The notes beneath the pieces are model-generated. The model was given only the letters and a program-made list of their open reading frames with translations, was not told the origin of the DNA and ran no database searches. The translations under genes were made by a program, and so were the position numbers. A stretch of DNA of 64,000 nt from Erigeron canadensis (Eukaryota; Streptophyta; Magnoliopsida; Asterales; Asteraceae), in assembly GCF_010389155.1 (NCBI RefSeq), contig NC_057762.1:32176055-32240054 (forward strand), given 5' to 3'. Positions 10,165 through 21,042 of this stretch are shown here, one piece after another. Position 1 is the stretch's first letter, and every line of letters starts with the position of its first letter.

Positions 10165-10380
10165 CAAGAAAAAGAATATTGGAAATAATTAATCTTCTAA
10201 GTAAATAGCCTAAAAATCTTCCTAACAATGAGACGATGACATATAGAAAAATCAAGGGGTAAGATTAGGAAAAATAATTAGTGGATACCACATGTCACCT
10301 TCTTATAATTTTAAAAGGATTTTTAGACTAATTTTTAAAAGGATTTATCATTTTTCAAATAATATATATAAAAGACATGT
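10165..10380 (+). repeat. Dispersed repeat related to 6690-6860
   Basis: Shares a string of blocks with 6690-6860 in the same order (tagcctaaaa, atgacat/atgacac, aaggggtaagatta against aaggataaaatta, cacatgtca). It is probably part of an old Helitron or other nonautonomous element. Flanks from 9941 to 11180 contain nothing else I can name. Confidence 0.4.
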
Positions 10381-11185
10381 TAAAATTTTTCTTATTACCT
10401 CAAACTAGAGATTGAGCATTATCATTACAATCCAGAAGAATGAACTTTATTAGCCACTAACCTCCTCACATGAACATTCGATTTTCAGATACTATGTCAC
10501 TCTATCACGAAATGAAAATCGGTAGTTTGACCTTCGGTGATGAGGGTTTTTTTTTATGTTTTGGGTTACCGTAATCAGCACAGTTTTTTTCAACATTTTT
10601 ACAAACTTAGCAGCTAAAGTTTTTGGGATGAGTCTAGATATAACTTTTTGTTAGATTATCTAGATTTTGTAATTGTACTTTATAAATTTGATCACTAGCA
10701 ATTTGCTAGGGGTCTGTTGTTAATATATATTTTTGTAGTCGTTAAAAAAAAAAACACTTTGTAGTCCTTTTATTTGTTTGCTTTTTTTTATTAATGGGCT
10801 GGTGACTTATTGATAAAGTTTTTGACATTGAAAGAATCAATATGGGTTTGAGTGTTAATTCCCATATTTATGAGGTTAATTAATAGGAGATTTTTCAAGA
10901 ATTTTGGGTTCTGTAAGAGTATAAATAGATTAATATGCCGTTAAGAAAAAAAAAGTTCTAAACTATTATTTTTTTTATTTAATTTTAAAGAATTCTTTTT
11001 CATTTTGCATTTGATAGTAAAGAATTACATTAATTGCTTTGGCTTCATTTGTTACTTGCAAAAATTTTAAGCCTTATGTAATTGTTTAACTTTAATAATT
11101 GGGTCGTTTCGTGTTTTATTTCAGTTTTTAAAGCCGTGCATATTAATATATTTATTACTAAAAAATATTTATTTGTTACATGTAC

Positions 11186-11424
11186 TTTTTTTTTATGTCA
11201 CGGGACGACTAGCCATTACATTCATACGGGCAAACAGTCACTAATTATCGATCCACGAAGTCAGGGAACCACAGGGGAAACAAAATCCTTAATTAAAACG
11301 TTACGGAAGACATAACGTTTAATTAATGTTTAATTAAGGTAAACTTTGCCCCCTAAGCGAGATTCGAACTCTCGCCTCATGGGAGGACTTAGAGAATGAA
11401 AAACCACTGCGCTAGGCAGGAACC
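11186..11424 (-). mobile_element. tRNA-derived SINE
   Basis: On the minus strand the element begins CCTGCCTAGCGCAGTGG, where TAGCGCAGTGG is a good RNA polymerase III A box. About 40 bases later GAGTTCGAATCTC provides the B box. It runs about 240 bases to a run of nine As (the T-run at 11186-11194). Flanks contain related GTAAYAAATAA strings, but a clean target duplication is not evident. The tRNA-like part alone could suggest a tRNA gene, but it lacks a cloverleaf and continues into an A tail. Confidence 0.75.
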
Positions 11425-11786
11425 TTATTTATTACGAGTACATGTACTATTTATTACATGTCTCTCTTTTAAATTAACAGCCAGGAGATTATTAATAATA
11501 CTTCGGTCTTCGGTAAGATGCTAAAGTAAACAAGAATTACATGAAGTCCGTTAGGACTAGAAGCCTCTTTTTGTTTTCTTGCTGAAATAGTTGTAGATCA
11601 AAGGTCTTGTTTGGTTTAGTATATTAAATGCTCCTTAACTAGTGCATTAGGGGCATTAGTTAGTAAATCCTTTTTAATAATGATGTCCTCATCAGAAAAG
11701 GATTTATAGAGTAGTGACGATTATTATATTTGGTAACAACAAGCTATATATATATATATAGAGAGAGAGAGAGGGGGGAGGTAGGG

Positions 11787-12319
11787 GTGGGTTAGATTAG
11801 AGACTCCTTATTTTAGGGACTCGATCTAGACCGTCCATTTTCATCAGATCTAATCACCACCGATCATCTCCGGTGACATCTCCGGCCATATTCATCTCCG
11901 GTGACATCTCCAACGAGACTTACACATACTTACACATGTGTAAGTTGAATAAAAATTATGATTCAGAGCGGGCTTCGCCTTTAAGGATATTCATAAACCA
12001 AAGCTGGTGGGGGTGATAAGTCATTGAGGGTGATAGGTCATAGTGTGATAGGTAATAGAGGGTGATAGGTCATAGGGGGTGACCGGTGATGGGTGATCTA
12101 CCTAAAAAAAATTGTACTTAAAACATGTGTAAGTTACTTACACATGTGTAAGTCTCGCCGGAGATGGTCACCGTCGTCGGAGGATCATGGTGGTGGTCGG
12201 AGATGATCATGGTGGTGGTGGTCAGAGATGATGGTGGTGGTGGCCGGAGAAGGAGGTAGAAGGAGTCCCTAACAGTCCCTAAAATAAGAAGTCCCTAATT
12301 TATATTTTTCTTATAAGGG
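11787..12319. mobile_element. Foldback element inserted in a TA microsatellite
   Basis: The left end (agactccttattttagggac, 11801-11820) is repeated inverted at the right end (gtccctaaaataagaagtcc, about 12275-12294). Both sides abut (TA)n or TA/GA microsatellite DNA (11744-11772 and 12319-12342). The interior contains paired cttacacatgtgtaag motifs, runs of 'ggtgataggtcata' and a 'ggtggtggtcggagatgat' repeat. No open frame is convincing. Confidence 0.6.
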
Positions 12320-12527
12320 TATATATATATATATATATATATTTTCCTTCTAAAGTCTAAACACTCGGTCTTTCACTAACTCAAAAAGAGAGTAATACAA
12401 ACAAGTGTACAGCCTACAAAATTTACATGACAACTAAACCAAACAATTAGGTTGAGCAATAGAGCATACCATATCATTACTCTGAAACCATAACTACACC
12501 AAGATGCCTACTGGGGATAGAAATATA

Positions 12528-12684
12528 AGGCTGTTAGGTATCTAAGCTTAGATGCCAGATACTCACATATTAATTTTTAAAACCATAAAAATCATGGGGC
12601 TCAAACATTTATTTATTAAACAATATATAATAAAATATCTGTATGTGAGGGGTTCCACACATAAACTTAGATATCAGACAGCCT
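12528..12684. mobile_element. Short MITE, TA-flanked
   Basis: Left terminus aggctgttaggtatctaag and right terminus (read inverted) aggctgtctgatatctaag, both bordered by TA. Total 157 bases, AT-rich centre. Size and TA target are consistent with a Stowaway-type element, but the terminus is not the canonical one. Confidence 0.5.
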
Positions 12685-13299
12685 TATACTACCTCAAAAA
12701 GGACTAGTCGACTAGATGGCTACTTGGCCACAACAATTAGGACATAAAATCAATCAATATATGATAAAACTATCATTGCCTCCATTAGATCATAGATAGA
12801 CTTAAATCGCCACCATGTGACATGGACCACAAGATAAAAAGTGTAAAATTATAAAATAAAATGTTTTCAAAGGCATAAGTTCTATACAAAGTACGCTTTA
12901 GGTACCAACTGGTACATGGGACCACAGGGTTTACACTTTACGCCCATTTAGCCCATAGATAGAAGAAAATGAAATCATCTCTCACAATGCAACTCAATTC
13001 AACATATGTGGAACTAACTTGGAATGCAGACCAGTTCCAAAAACACAAAATCCTAAAAATTCAAGAATAACTCTTATTCAAGGTTGCAATTTCACTTATT
13101 AGTCTCCAAAATTTGGGTTCTTTTGTTTCTAGTATGCCATTAACCATAAACATCTACCAAAGTTTTTGATTATCCCAACATCATCAATTCCATCGTTACT
13201 TGACCCAAGTTCGGTCAAATATGTGATTTCCTAATTATGAATACAGTATTCTATTTTAACTGTCTACGCTTTGACATTTATATATGTACGAGTCTTAGC

Positions 13300-13500
13300 A
13301 ACTGAGCTAGGTACACATAACCAATATTCCAAATCGGCCGACTCGGTCGAAAACACGGACTCGGAATCGGCTCCTCCATAAGTTGGGTCCGGGTGAATCA
13401 GACTAAAACTCGGCGAAGAGTCAAGACTCGGGTCAACTTTGGTCAAACTCGTCCGAATTGGTCGAAACTCGGCCGACTTAGGTCAAAACTTGGGTCGGTC
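13300..13500. repeat. Degenerate CGACTCGG-rich repeat
   Basis: Multiple degenerate copies of a roughly 12-20 base unit (ccgactcggtcgaaaac, actcggcgaagagt, actcgggtcaa, actcggccgac). The open frame read across it on the minus strand is a by-product of this composition. Confidence 0.5.
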
Positions 13501-13569
13501 ACTTTTTTTTTTCTTTACAAAAAACTTTTAATAAAATGTTAATTGGTTTATGTTTATGTTTATGAACAA

Positions 13570-13771
13570 TTTTTTTTTTTTGTAAAGTTAGTTTCGATTT
13601 AGACGTGCTGGAGGCAATTTTAACCAACGATTTGCTAAACCTCTAACCCCCTACTCATGAAAATTACCTTGAGATGAGAAACAAAGACTCGAATCCGAGA
13701 CCTTGGGAAAAACCTCACCTCCGGGGTCCACATAGTAGATTTAGAAGATACCCCTAACCAACTCATCTAAA
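13570..13771 (-). mobile_element. tRNA-derived SINE
   Basis: Minus-strand A box TAGATGAGTTGG (13758-13769) and B box GGTCTCGGATTCGAGTC (13686-13702) are correctly ordered and spaced. The element ends in a run of As (T-run 13570-13581). The downstream aattgttcataaac and upstream aattgtatataaac match at 12 of 14 bases and may be a target duplication. Confidence 0.75.
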
Positions 13772-13784
13772 TGGATTTGGTTGT

Positions 13785-13965
13785 TTATATACAATTAAGT
13801 TTGAACTTTAAAGTATTATATTATATTAGTATTTTTAAACAATTATATTTAAGTTTGAAGTTTATTACATATAATTTCAAATTTTATTATTATATTAATA
13901 TTTTTAAACAATTATATTTAAGTTTGGAGTTTATTACATATAATTTCAAATTTTATTATGTTTAT
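13785..13965. repeat. 69-bp tandem repeat, about 2.5 copies
   Basis: The block tttttaaacaattatattta begins at 13832 and again at 13901, each followed by agtttg-agtttattacatata and aatttcaaattttatta. A degenerate partial copy precedes them. Confidence 0.8.
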
Positions 13966-15679
13966 ATATAAAAAAGTCAATTTGGGTTCTCCCTGATTCT
14001 AATCCAAGTTTTCAAAAACTCCTAACTCCTTTCCTTATTGATCTGATCGTGAGTCACAAGTTTTCTAACATTACACATAACAATACATGTATGTATGTAT
14101 GAGCTAGGTCTTTGTACCTGCTTCATTTATGATTAAATGCTGTTGGTGTTTCTATTTATGTATTTCATCGATGGAATGGTAATGAGAGATCGACTTGTGA
14201 TGTAAAACATATAATATTTTTCATTTAAATAGCATCTATGTTCAAGGACAGAATAGTTAATTTGTTCGTACCTCAAAATTTCAAACTTTTAAGACAAATG
14301 CACAAATATATTTTTCTATCCTTAATAAAGCAAGGTTCCTTGCATCTAAAATGTTTTAAAAAGTTGCCAAGTGGCAACCTCCCCCTTTCTTTAAAAAAAA
14401 AACTCCCCCTTAACTTAACAAAATTTACACGGAGGCTTTAAACAAAAGGATATTGGAAAATAATTCAATGTTTTTTTTTAGGGATATTTCTTCTTCATGA
14501 ATTTACTATTTATTCGCCTTTCTCATATTTAGGGTTTCAATTTGAAGATGTTTTTTGCTCTTGGCCGGACGGAATTTGCACGGAATTTTTCCCGGAAAAA
14601 CAGGTATTGAAAGTTTCAAATTAGGATTATGATTTGTTTTTTTTTTGGCTTATAGTTATTTTTTTATATATATAAAATGCAAATTTAGATCTATTCTTTA
14701 TTCTTATCTTATTTCTAATTAAATTTTGTTGATTATCTGTTCCAAGCTCGCCTCCCGTCAAACGTATTTTTTCTATATAAAATGCAATTTTAGTACTATT
14801 CTCTGTGGTGGTTTTGTTAGATGAAATATTTGGGTTGCCTAGGATTAACGACATGGAGTTTTGTTGGATAAGTGTATTGTCAAAGGCTTTATTAATTGCA
14901 ACCACGTCAAATTATTGTGTTTAACTTGTGTTTACCATCTGATTTGGCTACCCATATTTTTAATGTGAATGACACAAAAATCTTGCTAGGTGGACTGCAA
15001 CAATATTAGATAACCTTGGATGGTTGTATAATGTATCCGATCATATGTAGTCTATGTAACAATTCAAAATTAATCTTACTTATCACATTATGGGTTAAAA
15101 CAACTTATTTCCACTACTGAGGACATACTTTCTATTTGTGTATAAGCAACATACAAGTTGAACGGAAACCAACTTGTGGTTAGTGTTAGTCATTTCTCAT
15201 TTCACTTATTTTGAATGTAAAGCAATTGAAACCTAAATCATTCGCATTCTTTCTTTGTAACTTTTGTCAGACTATTCCTACAAGCTTTGTCTGAAGATAT
15301 CAACTGAATTCATGTCGTCCAACTTTTGTGTCGTAGGGTACAAAATTGCGAGCTAAACAATACAATGACACTAGACGCTAATACTATTAAAAATATATAG
15401 TCAAGCACAAAAAATTCCGCCTTCAGTAACACTTAACGCCAATTTTATGCATTTGAAGGTGTTGACACATCAAGTATAAGGTCCATAAGGAAACTTGCTA
15501 CCCTCTTTGTCTTGTCTTATGAAGTGTTTATTATCATGTACGATGTATGCATCTAACTCAATAATGTTGATTTATTTGATTGAATATACTACACTTTTAG
15601 CTCTCAATAGATATGTCGTAAGCAACATTTGTTTGCTACTGAGATTGTATATGTAATAAGCTGATTTTACTATAACAGG

Positions 15680-16774
15680 ATTGCCGATAACCAAGTTGTA
15701 AGGTTTCAGGAAACGCCTGATGAGATGAGAGTGTAAGCTCATACGATTAATTGGTCAATTCTGGTAAACTCGGTGACAGTGTCGAGGTAAACTTCAATAT
15801 GAACTTGAAATGTGTTGGAATTTTATTTACTGTGCTTGGTAGCTTTCATTTTTGAACTGACTTTTATTTTTGTTGAAAAAATCACTGTTATATACCGGGC
15901 TATGAGTGCGAAGATTGGTCAAAGTTAGAGGATGTGAACTCTTCAACTTATTTAGGCTACTCTTTACAGGTGGATTCTGAACTTCATTTGCATCTACCGG
16001 CATACGTACCAAAGGAGTTCTCCCTGAACTCTCCACTAGGTAAGTACATGACTTTGATCATTATTCATTAGTGACAAAATGGACAAGTATATATCAATAT
16101 GATTGTATCTTTTTCGTGTAACAGCTTCTTGAGCAAACATCTATCTTTTTTGGAGTAGTTGATCTTGGCGTTTTTCCAAATACGGCTGTTAAAAAGGAAG
16201 TCTCTCTTTGTGGGTGTTGATCATTATTAATTTGTGTCCTAAACATGTTACTTCTCAGCTAACTTTTAAAAATGAATGTACAAGAATTCTTGTTTTTCCT
16301 GGGATGCATGGTGTAACCAAAGCTTCCGATATAACCAAGGTATTCCATGACTTTCATGTATTCAAATTAGATGGGTTAGGGTGGTCATGTCAGGCTGACA
16401 TGATACGGGAAAGTGATTCCCATGTTCGGATTCGATTCTCATATTGGGTTAAGAAAATATATCTAGAGGCTTTTCGGCTTCTTGAAGTTGCCCTGCAGTA
16501 GCACATCACGCTACTTGTAAACATTGATTTTATAAAACAAGATATATATTGCCTCCACCATTAATATTACATGTAATCTTTATTTTGCTGTGAAAAGAGA
16601 GCTCTTTCAAAATAAATCTCTTCTAACACAGTGGTTCTCTCAACAGAAACCATGAACATGGACCCCATTACGAATGGTGTGTTAGAAAGTGAAAGAATGA
16701 GAAAGGATGCAAGTGAAAGAATAAGAAAGGACTATTTGGTTGGTTGTATAAAAAAGATGCAGCTAGGAGGTTGA
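15680..16774 (+). pseudogene. MCM4: Broken exons of the replicative helicase gene MCM4
   Basis: Four pieces match plant MCM4 (a subunit of the MCM2-7 helicase) in the correct order. About 15680-15730 encodes IADNQVVRFQETPDEM, like the ADKQIVRxQETPDEI segment, followed by a shrunken tail still reading CTGGTAAAC and GTGACAG (the GKPGD segment). About 15878-15910 encodes VIYRAMSAKIGQ, like TGIYRAMSVRVG. At 16420-16500 the sequence encodes HVRIRFSYWVKK then EAFRLLEVALQ, like ARMRFSEWVEKxxxxEAFRLLxVAMQ. At 16651-16774 it encodes TMNMDPITNGVLESERMRKD then KKMQLGG, like TIDMDLINTGVSASERMRRD and KMQIGG near the C-terminus. Stops and frameshifts break the frame, and the ATPase core is absent. The region ends in a Helitron 3' terminus at 17099, so exon capture is the likely origin. 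Confidence 0.82.
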
Positions 16775-17071
16775 TATATCATATATCTATAGTTTATTAA
16801 ATGTTTTCTTTCGATTTTAGCAACATTGCGAACTTGACACCAAAAATGCAGATATTTTTACACTGTAATTGTTTTAGGATTCATGATAATAGATAAAACA
16901 TTTTCATGGAATTGAAGTTTTGATATCTAATATTGGAACTTATTCACATGGCTACTTTCATATAAAATTAATTTTGATTCACTGCTTTCATATCAAATTC
17001 TCGTATAGCCACGACACATAATGTATTTATGCTTTTAATAAATGTATTTTGCGAAACTTTTATATAAACGT

Positions 17072-17099
17072 CCGGGTTGAACCCGGGTTAATTAGCTAG
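17072..17099 (+). mobile_element. Helitron 3' terminus (hairpin plus CTAG)
   Basis: The perfect hairpin ccgggttgaacccgg (17072-17086) lies 10 bases before CTAG (17096-17099), followed by T. This is the classical Helitron 3' end (hairpin, CTRR, insertion before T). The 5' TC end was not located. The element presumably includes the MCM4 pieces upstream. Confidence 0.7.
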
Positions 17100-17415
17100 T
17101 TATAATATAAATAAGAGTGTTAAGGTTGCTTCCTTAAATATAAACAAACAAAAAATGTGATGTTCGCATCTTGGGTTCTGATATACAAACAACTCCTTGA
17201 AAAATCTCTTTTAACAAGCCCATACTTGTCAAGACTCAAGCCCATACTTGGGATGGGGTCGGTGGTGGACTGATGGGTGATATGAGGTTCGGTCTCATCT
17301 TCGTCACAACTCTTGTCGTTCGACTTGGAGGTGAGGTGGGCGGAGCGTCATCCTGAAGCCGCTTGGGATAAATCGGAAAGGTGGGTACATTTTATATTTT
17401 TTCTACATGTCACTC

Positions 17416-17665
17416 TAGGGATGTGCATGGGTCGAAACCCAGCAAGACCCGGCCCGATCCGCGACCCACGAGAGCATGAAAACGTGACCCGACCCGTGAA
17501 GGTTCGGGTCGGGTTCGGATGAGTCACGGACGGGTCGTGGGTTTCCTTCGCAAAGTTCCAGTTTTTGCCTTCACCCGACCCGTGACCCACGAATGCACTA
17601 AAAACGTGACCCGGCAGGCCCGTTCCGGGTCAGACGCGGGTCAACGGGTCTTTTGCTCATACCTA
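17416..17665. mobile_element. hAT-type MITE with perfect 8-bp TSD
   Basis: The ends are TAGGGATGTGC and, inverted, TAGGTATGAGC. The 250-base element is flanked by tgtcactc on both sides (17408-17415 and 17666-17673), the 8-base duplication of hAT elements. The interior is GC-rich with many copies of a 'gacccg/cgggtc' motif. This explains the overlapping Arg/Pro-rich open frames on both strands, which are not genes. Confidence 0.9.
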
Positions 17666-17846
17666 TGTCACTCACAACACAATTATATAAAGGATCTCAG
17701 GGTCGTTTGGGATGCGGATTATAATACTAACTTACTAATGGTAAAAGTCTAAAAGTGGTGTTTATGATGATGTGATGATAAATAAATAAAACGATAATAT
17801 GATATTTGTGGTCGTCCTGGATAGTCCTCTTCATGCCTATATATTA

Positions 17847-19520
17847 CTAGTTCTAATACCTTTGTGCGATGCACGGGTTATTATTAATATACATTGAAGT
17901 GCATGCTAACATGTGTTAAAAAAACACTAATTAATAAAATTCACCATAAAATAATAAACTAAGTTGGAGAACAAATATACGAAAAGGGACTAATTGAAAG
18001 TAATGACAAAAAGACCAGACATTGCTAGATTGGTAAAAAATCACAATTGACCTGATGTTTTCGTTAGTGCAATCAACGTATCTTAACGTATCTTTGTAAC
18101 TTGTAGCTTGTTTGAAGTTATCCCAATGAGTGTGCATCTTATATGTGATAAAAAAAAAATCATAATAATGATAATCATAAAAACAATTTCATTCATAAAC
18201 AATGATCGGAAGTTAACTTTGAATAACATAGAATGTATATAACAATCTTAATCTTAATATATACTATAAGATAGTTGAATTAATGACTTATTAACCAATC
18301 AAATTGCTTAATTTTATCAAATTGAATTTCGCTTATGTCATCATTTAGATTAACTATAAATTAAAAATCCTAATAATAATTATCCATATATGTTATTATA
18401 TTAGTATTTCTATTATTTTGTAAAAAAAGTCTCATAAATTTACACTTTTTTGTTTTCCATTCAAAAATTTATATTTTTAACCCTGAATATCTAATTTATA
18501 TTTATTTTTAACATCAAATTTAGAGAATTTTTTTAGTATTTTTTTAAAATGTTACAAAATATATTTATATTTATTTTGTTATGTTACAATTCTCACTCAA
18601 ATAAAGAGTCCTAATTGTTATCAGATAATATTAAAACAATCTTAATTGTTATCTAATTATCATAGGACATGTGATTGAAAAAAATCTATTCGTGTTATGG
18701 GTCTGCATCATGATTAAATACATATACTTAAATGTCAATTACATGACCACAAATATATATATATTTTAATAACATAATTATCTTTCATAATAATATTACA
18801 TTATGAATACATCTGATTTCAAAAAAAAAATAAAATTCTATAATAGAGAATTTATTGTAGCACGTGCCTTGTGAAATGACTATGACAAACAATTCCATCA
18901 ATATGTATCAGTTAATACTTAATAATGACAGTGACGAACCTGAGATTATTGTATTACAACTTGCAAAATATAACACCTAGAACTGTATATCTTCAAAATT
19001 ATACGCATTTATCAATTAAATATATGATGATCTAATATTGATAATATCGTAAATCTCGTGTCCAGTGTCGAACACGGGTCTAAAATCTAGTATGAACTAA
19101 AAAAAGGGTTAAACATATATAAACAAAACATAAAAAATCTTATAAATTGCAATTAATTTTTAAAATTACTTGGGATTAACTTGTTTGAGATTAGAAGAAT
19201 ACGCAGAATAGTAAAAGAAAAAAAAATACCCGTAAATAATTATATTTATTACAAGGATGTACATGAGGTATAAGGTATAAAAAATATATAAAAAGGTCTA
19301 GATATCGATCAAACATATGATATTCATTCGACAAATAATTGGGTTTTAAAAAATCATTAAAAGATAATATTAAATAGAATAATTTAATAATTTTAAGGTA
19401 ACTAAATATTAGGAATTAGATTTTTATGTAAACTATAAATAAATATGACACTTGTCGTTCAAATAAAACGCCATATGTCATTTTAAAAAATCATCAATCC
19501 TGTTTTAGTTTATTGATAGA
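17847..19520 (-). mobile_element. Helitron (family A), carrying a nested Helitron
   Basis: Minus-strand 5' end TCTATCAATAAACTAAAACA at 19520 and 3' end CGATGCAC-type hairpin then ATTAGAACTAG ending at 17847. The insertion context is A before CTAG and T after GA on the plus strand, as Helitrons require. Copies at 28887-29477 and 34412-34803 share both termini. It is longer than they are because another Helitron (18252-19090) lies inside it. No coding region. Confidence 0.75.
18252..19090 (+). mobile_element. Nested Helitron (family D)
   Basis: Starts A|TCTTAATATATACTATA and ends with the hairpin-like cgtgtccagtgtcgaacacg followed by ggtctaaaatCTAG then T. A relative begins at 63304 (shared tattaaccaat, acttaatt, aaaaaagtct and tttttgt blocks). 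AT-rich and noncoding. Confidence 0.65.
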
Positions 19521-21042
19521 TCCTACAAGTTACAAATTAAAACTCTTGACAATTTTGAAAAATTTGGAACATTAATCAATAGAGTTATATAAAGAGATAC
19601 TTAGAATTTTGTCATGATTCATCAGTATGAAAGCAAGATGAAGTATTACTTCGATATCCCAAACCAGATAACGTATATAAACATGCTCTGAAGTCTGAAG
19701 CAAACTAAATATCGTATTCCCGTACCAAAAACCAATTAAAAGAGCATTTTGTTTATTCAAGTATAGAGCTAGAGAAGATCGAGGGCAATGTTGCAGACAC
19801 ATCCACTTACCAATTAAGACTTAAGACTTTAGAAACGAATGATTGATTTCTAATGATCCAATTACTCGAAAATGACTACTGATTTAAATTGGGACCATCT
19901 TACACGATTTTATCTTTCCACATCAATTATGATTAAAGAACTTAAAAAATTGCACTTGCAACAAACAATAGAATAGACATCAAGACAACTCATCTTCACC
20001 ACCATTCAAGCCATTATTTATTTGACTATACACAAAAATAATAATACAAAAAAATATTCTTGTTGCATACTTCAAATCAGACCCCCCTTTTGATTGCCAT
20101 CTCCAACTACCCAAATGGAAAATGACTATCTTTAATCCTTTATCCTTTTTTTTTTCTTTTTTCTTTTTTTCTTCTTCTTTTCCCCATGTTTTAAGAACTT
20201 ACATATTAAGCAAACACAAAAATACACTAAGTACACCCACTAATATCCCCCAAAAAGAAAGCATGGATTATGATGCATACCATAATACTTTTGGAGAAGT
20301 GTATCTTCACATGCCATTTCAAATCTTTATACATTCCCTATATTCATCATAACTTAATTAGATAAAATAAGGATAAACCATATATTATATATGTATAACT
20401 TTATAGATGCGATGCATAAAATATCTGCAAGATGTGATTGTTAGGCTAACTATGTTCTTGTTGGGCCTATAGAAGTGTTAACATGCAAGATGTAACATGA
20501 GTTTTATTGGTAAGGAAAATTACACATGTTTGTAGCGTAGTTGTTTGACATGACCTACTTTCCAACTTTTGTTTATTTCTATACACCAAACTATATATAA
20601 AGAGCAAACTTTCGTTTTTGGCTTCTTTTTCTTTTTAGGTAGCAATGGAATACTTAAATTAAAGGACAAGTAACAAAACAAAACAAAACAAAACAGATTC
20701 ATGAACCTAGCTTATAGCTAAGCATTTTTCGTTTTTATTGCTTTTCTCCTAATTGCATTGTTTGACGGGTCACCTGTAGTTTTCCACCATAATCGATATT
20801 TTTACCATCGTTAATTTCCTTTTTGGAGGTAAACTTACTTTCACGACTATAAAAGGATATGTTAACCGATTTTAAGTCAGTTATATACAAGACCATTTTC
20901 CCTTTATGACGTTTAAAGTATTACTAACTTATAGGTAAGTCAGACATCATGGAGAAAAAATAAAATAATGTTAATTGTTAAGTAGAGATTTTAACCTTGT
21001 GATTGGCAGATGAAGAGTAAATAGTGGAAAGAAGGGAGAATT
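19521..21042. other. Intergenic DNA and FLA gene 3' flank
   Basis: No gene supported. A CT-rich tract lies at 20141-20180. A 30-codon open frame at 20263 has no supporting features. The last few hundred bases before 21043 are presumably the 3' UTR and terminator region of the minus-strand FLA gene, but I could not fix the polyadenylation site. Confidence 0.45.

Noticed and set aside
11341..11424. tRNA gene
   Set aside because: A and B boxes are good, but no complete cloverleaf can be folded and the unit continues about 160 bases to an A-tail, so it is a SINE.
17313..17752. Overlapping Arg/Pro-rich frames on both strands
   Set aside because: They coincide with the hAT MITE 17416-17665 and its cgggtc repeats. 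No similarity to proteins.
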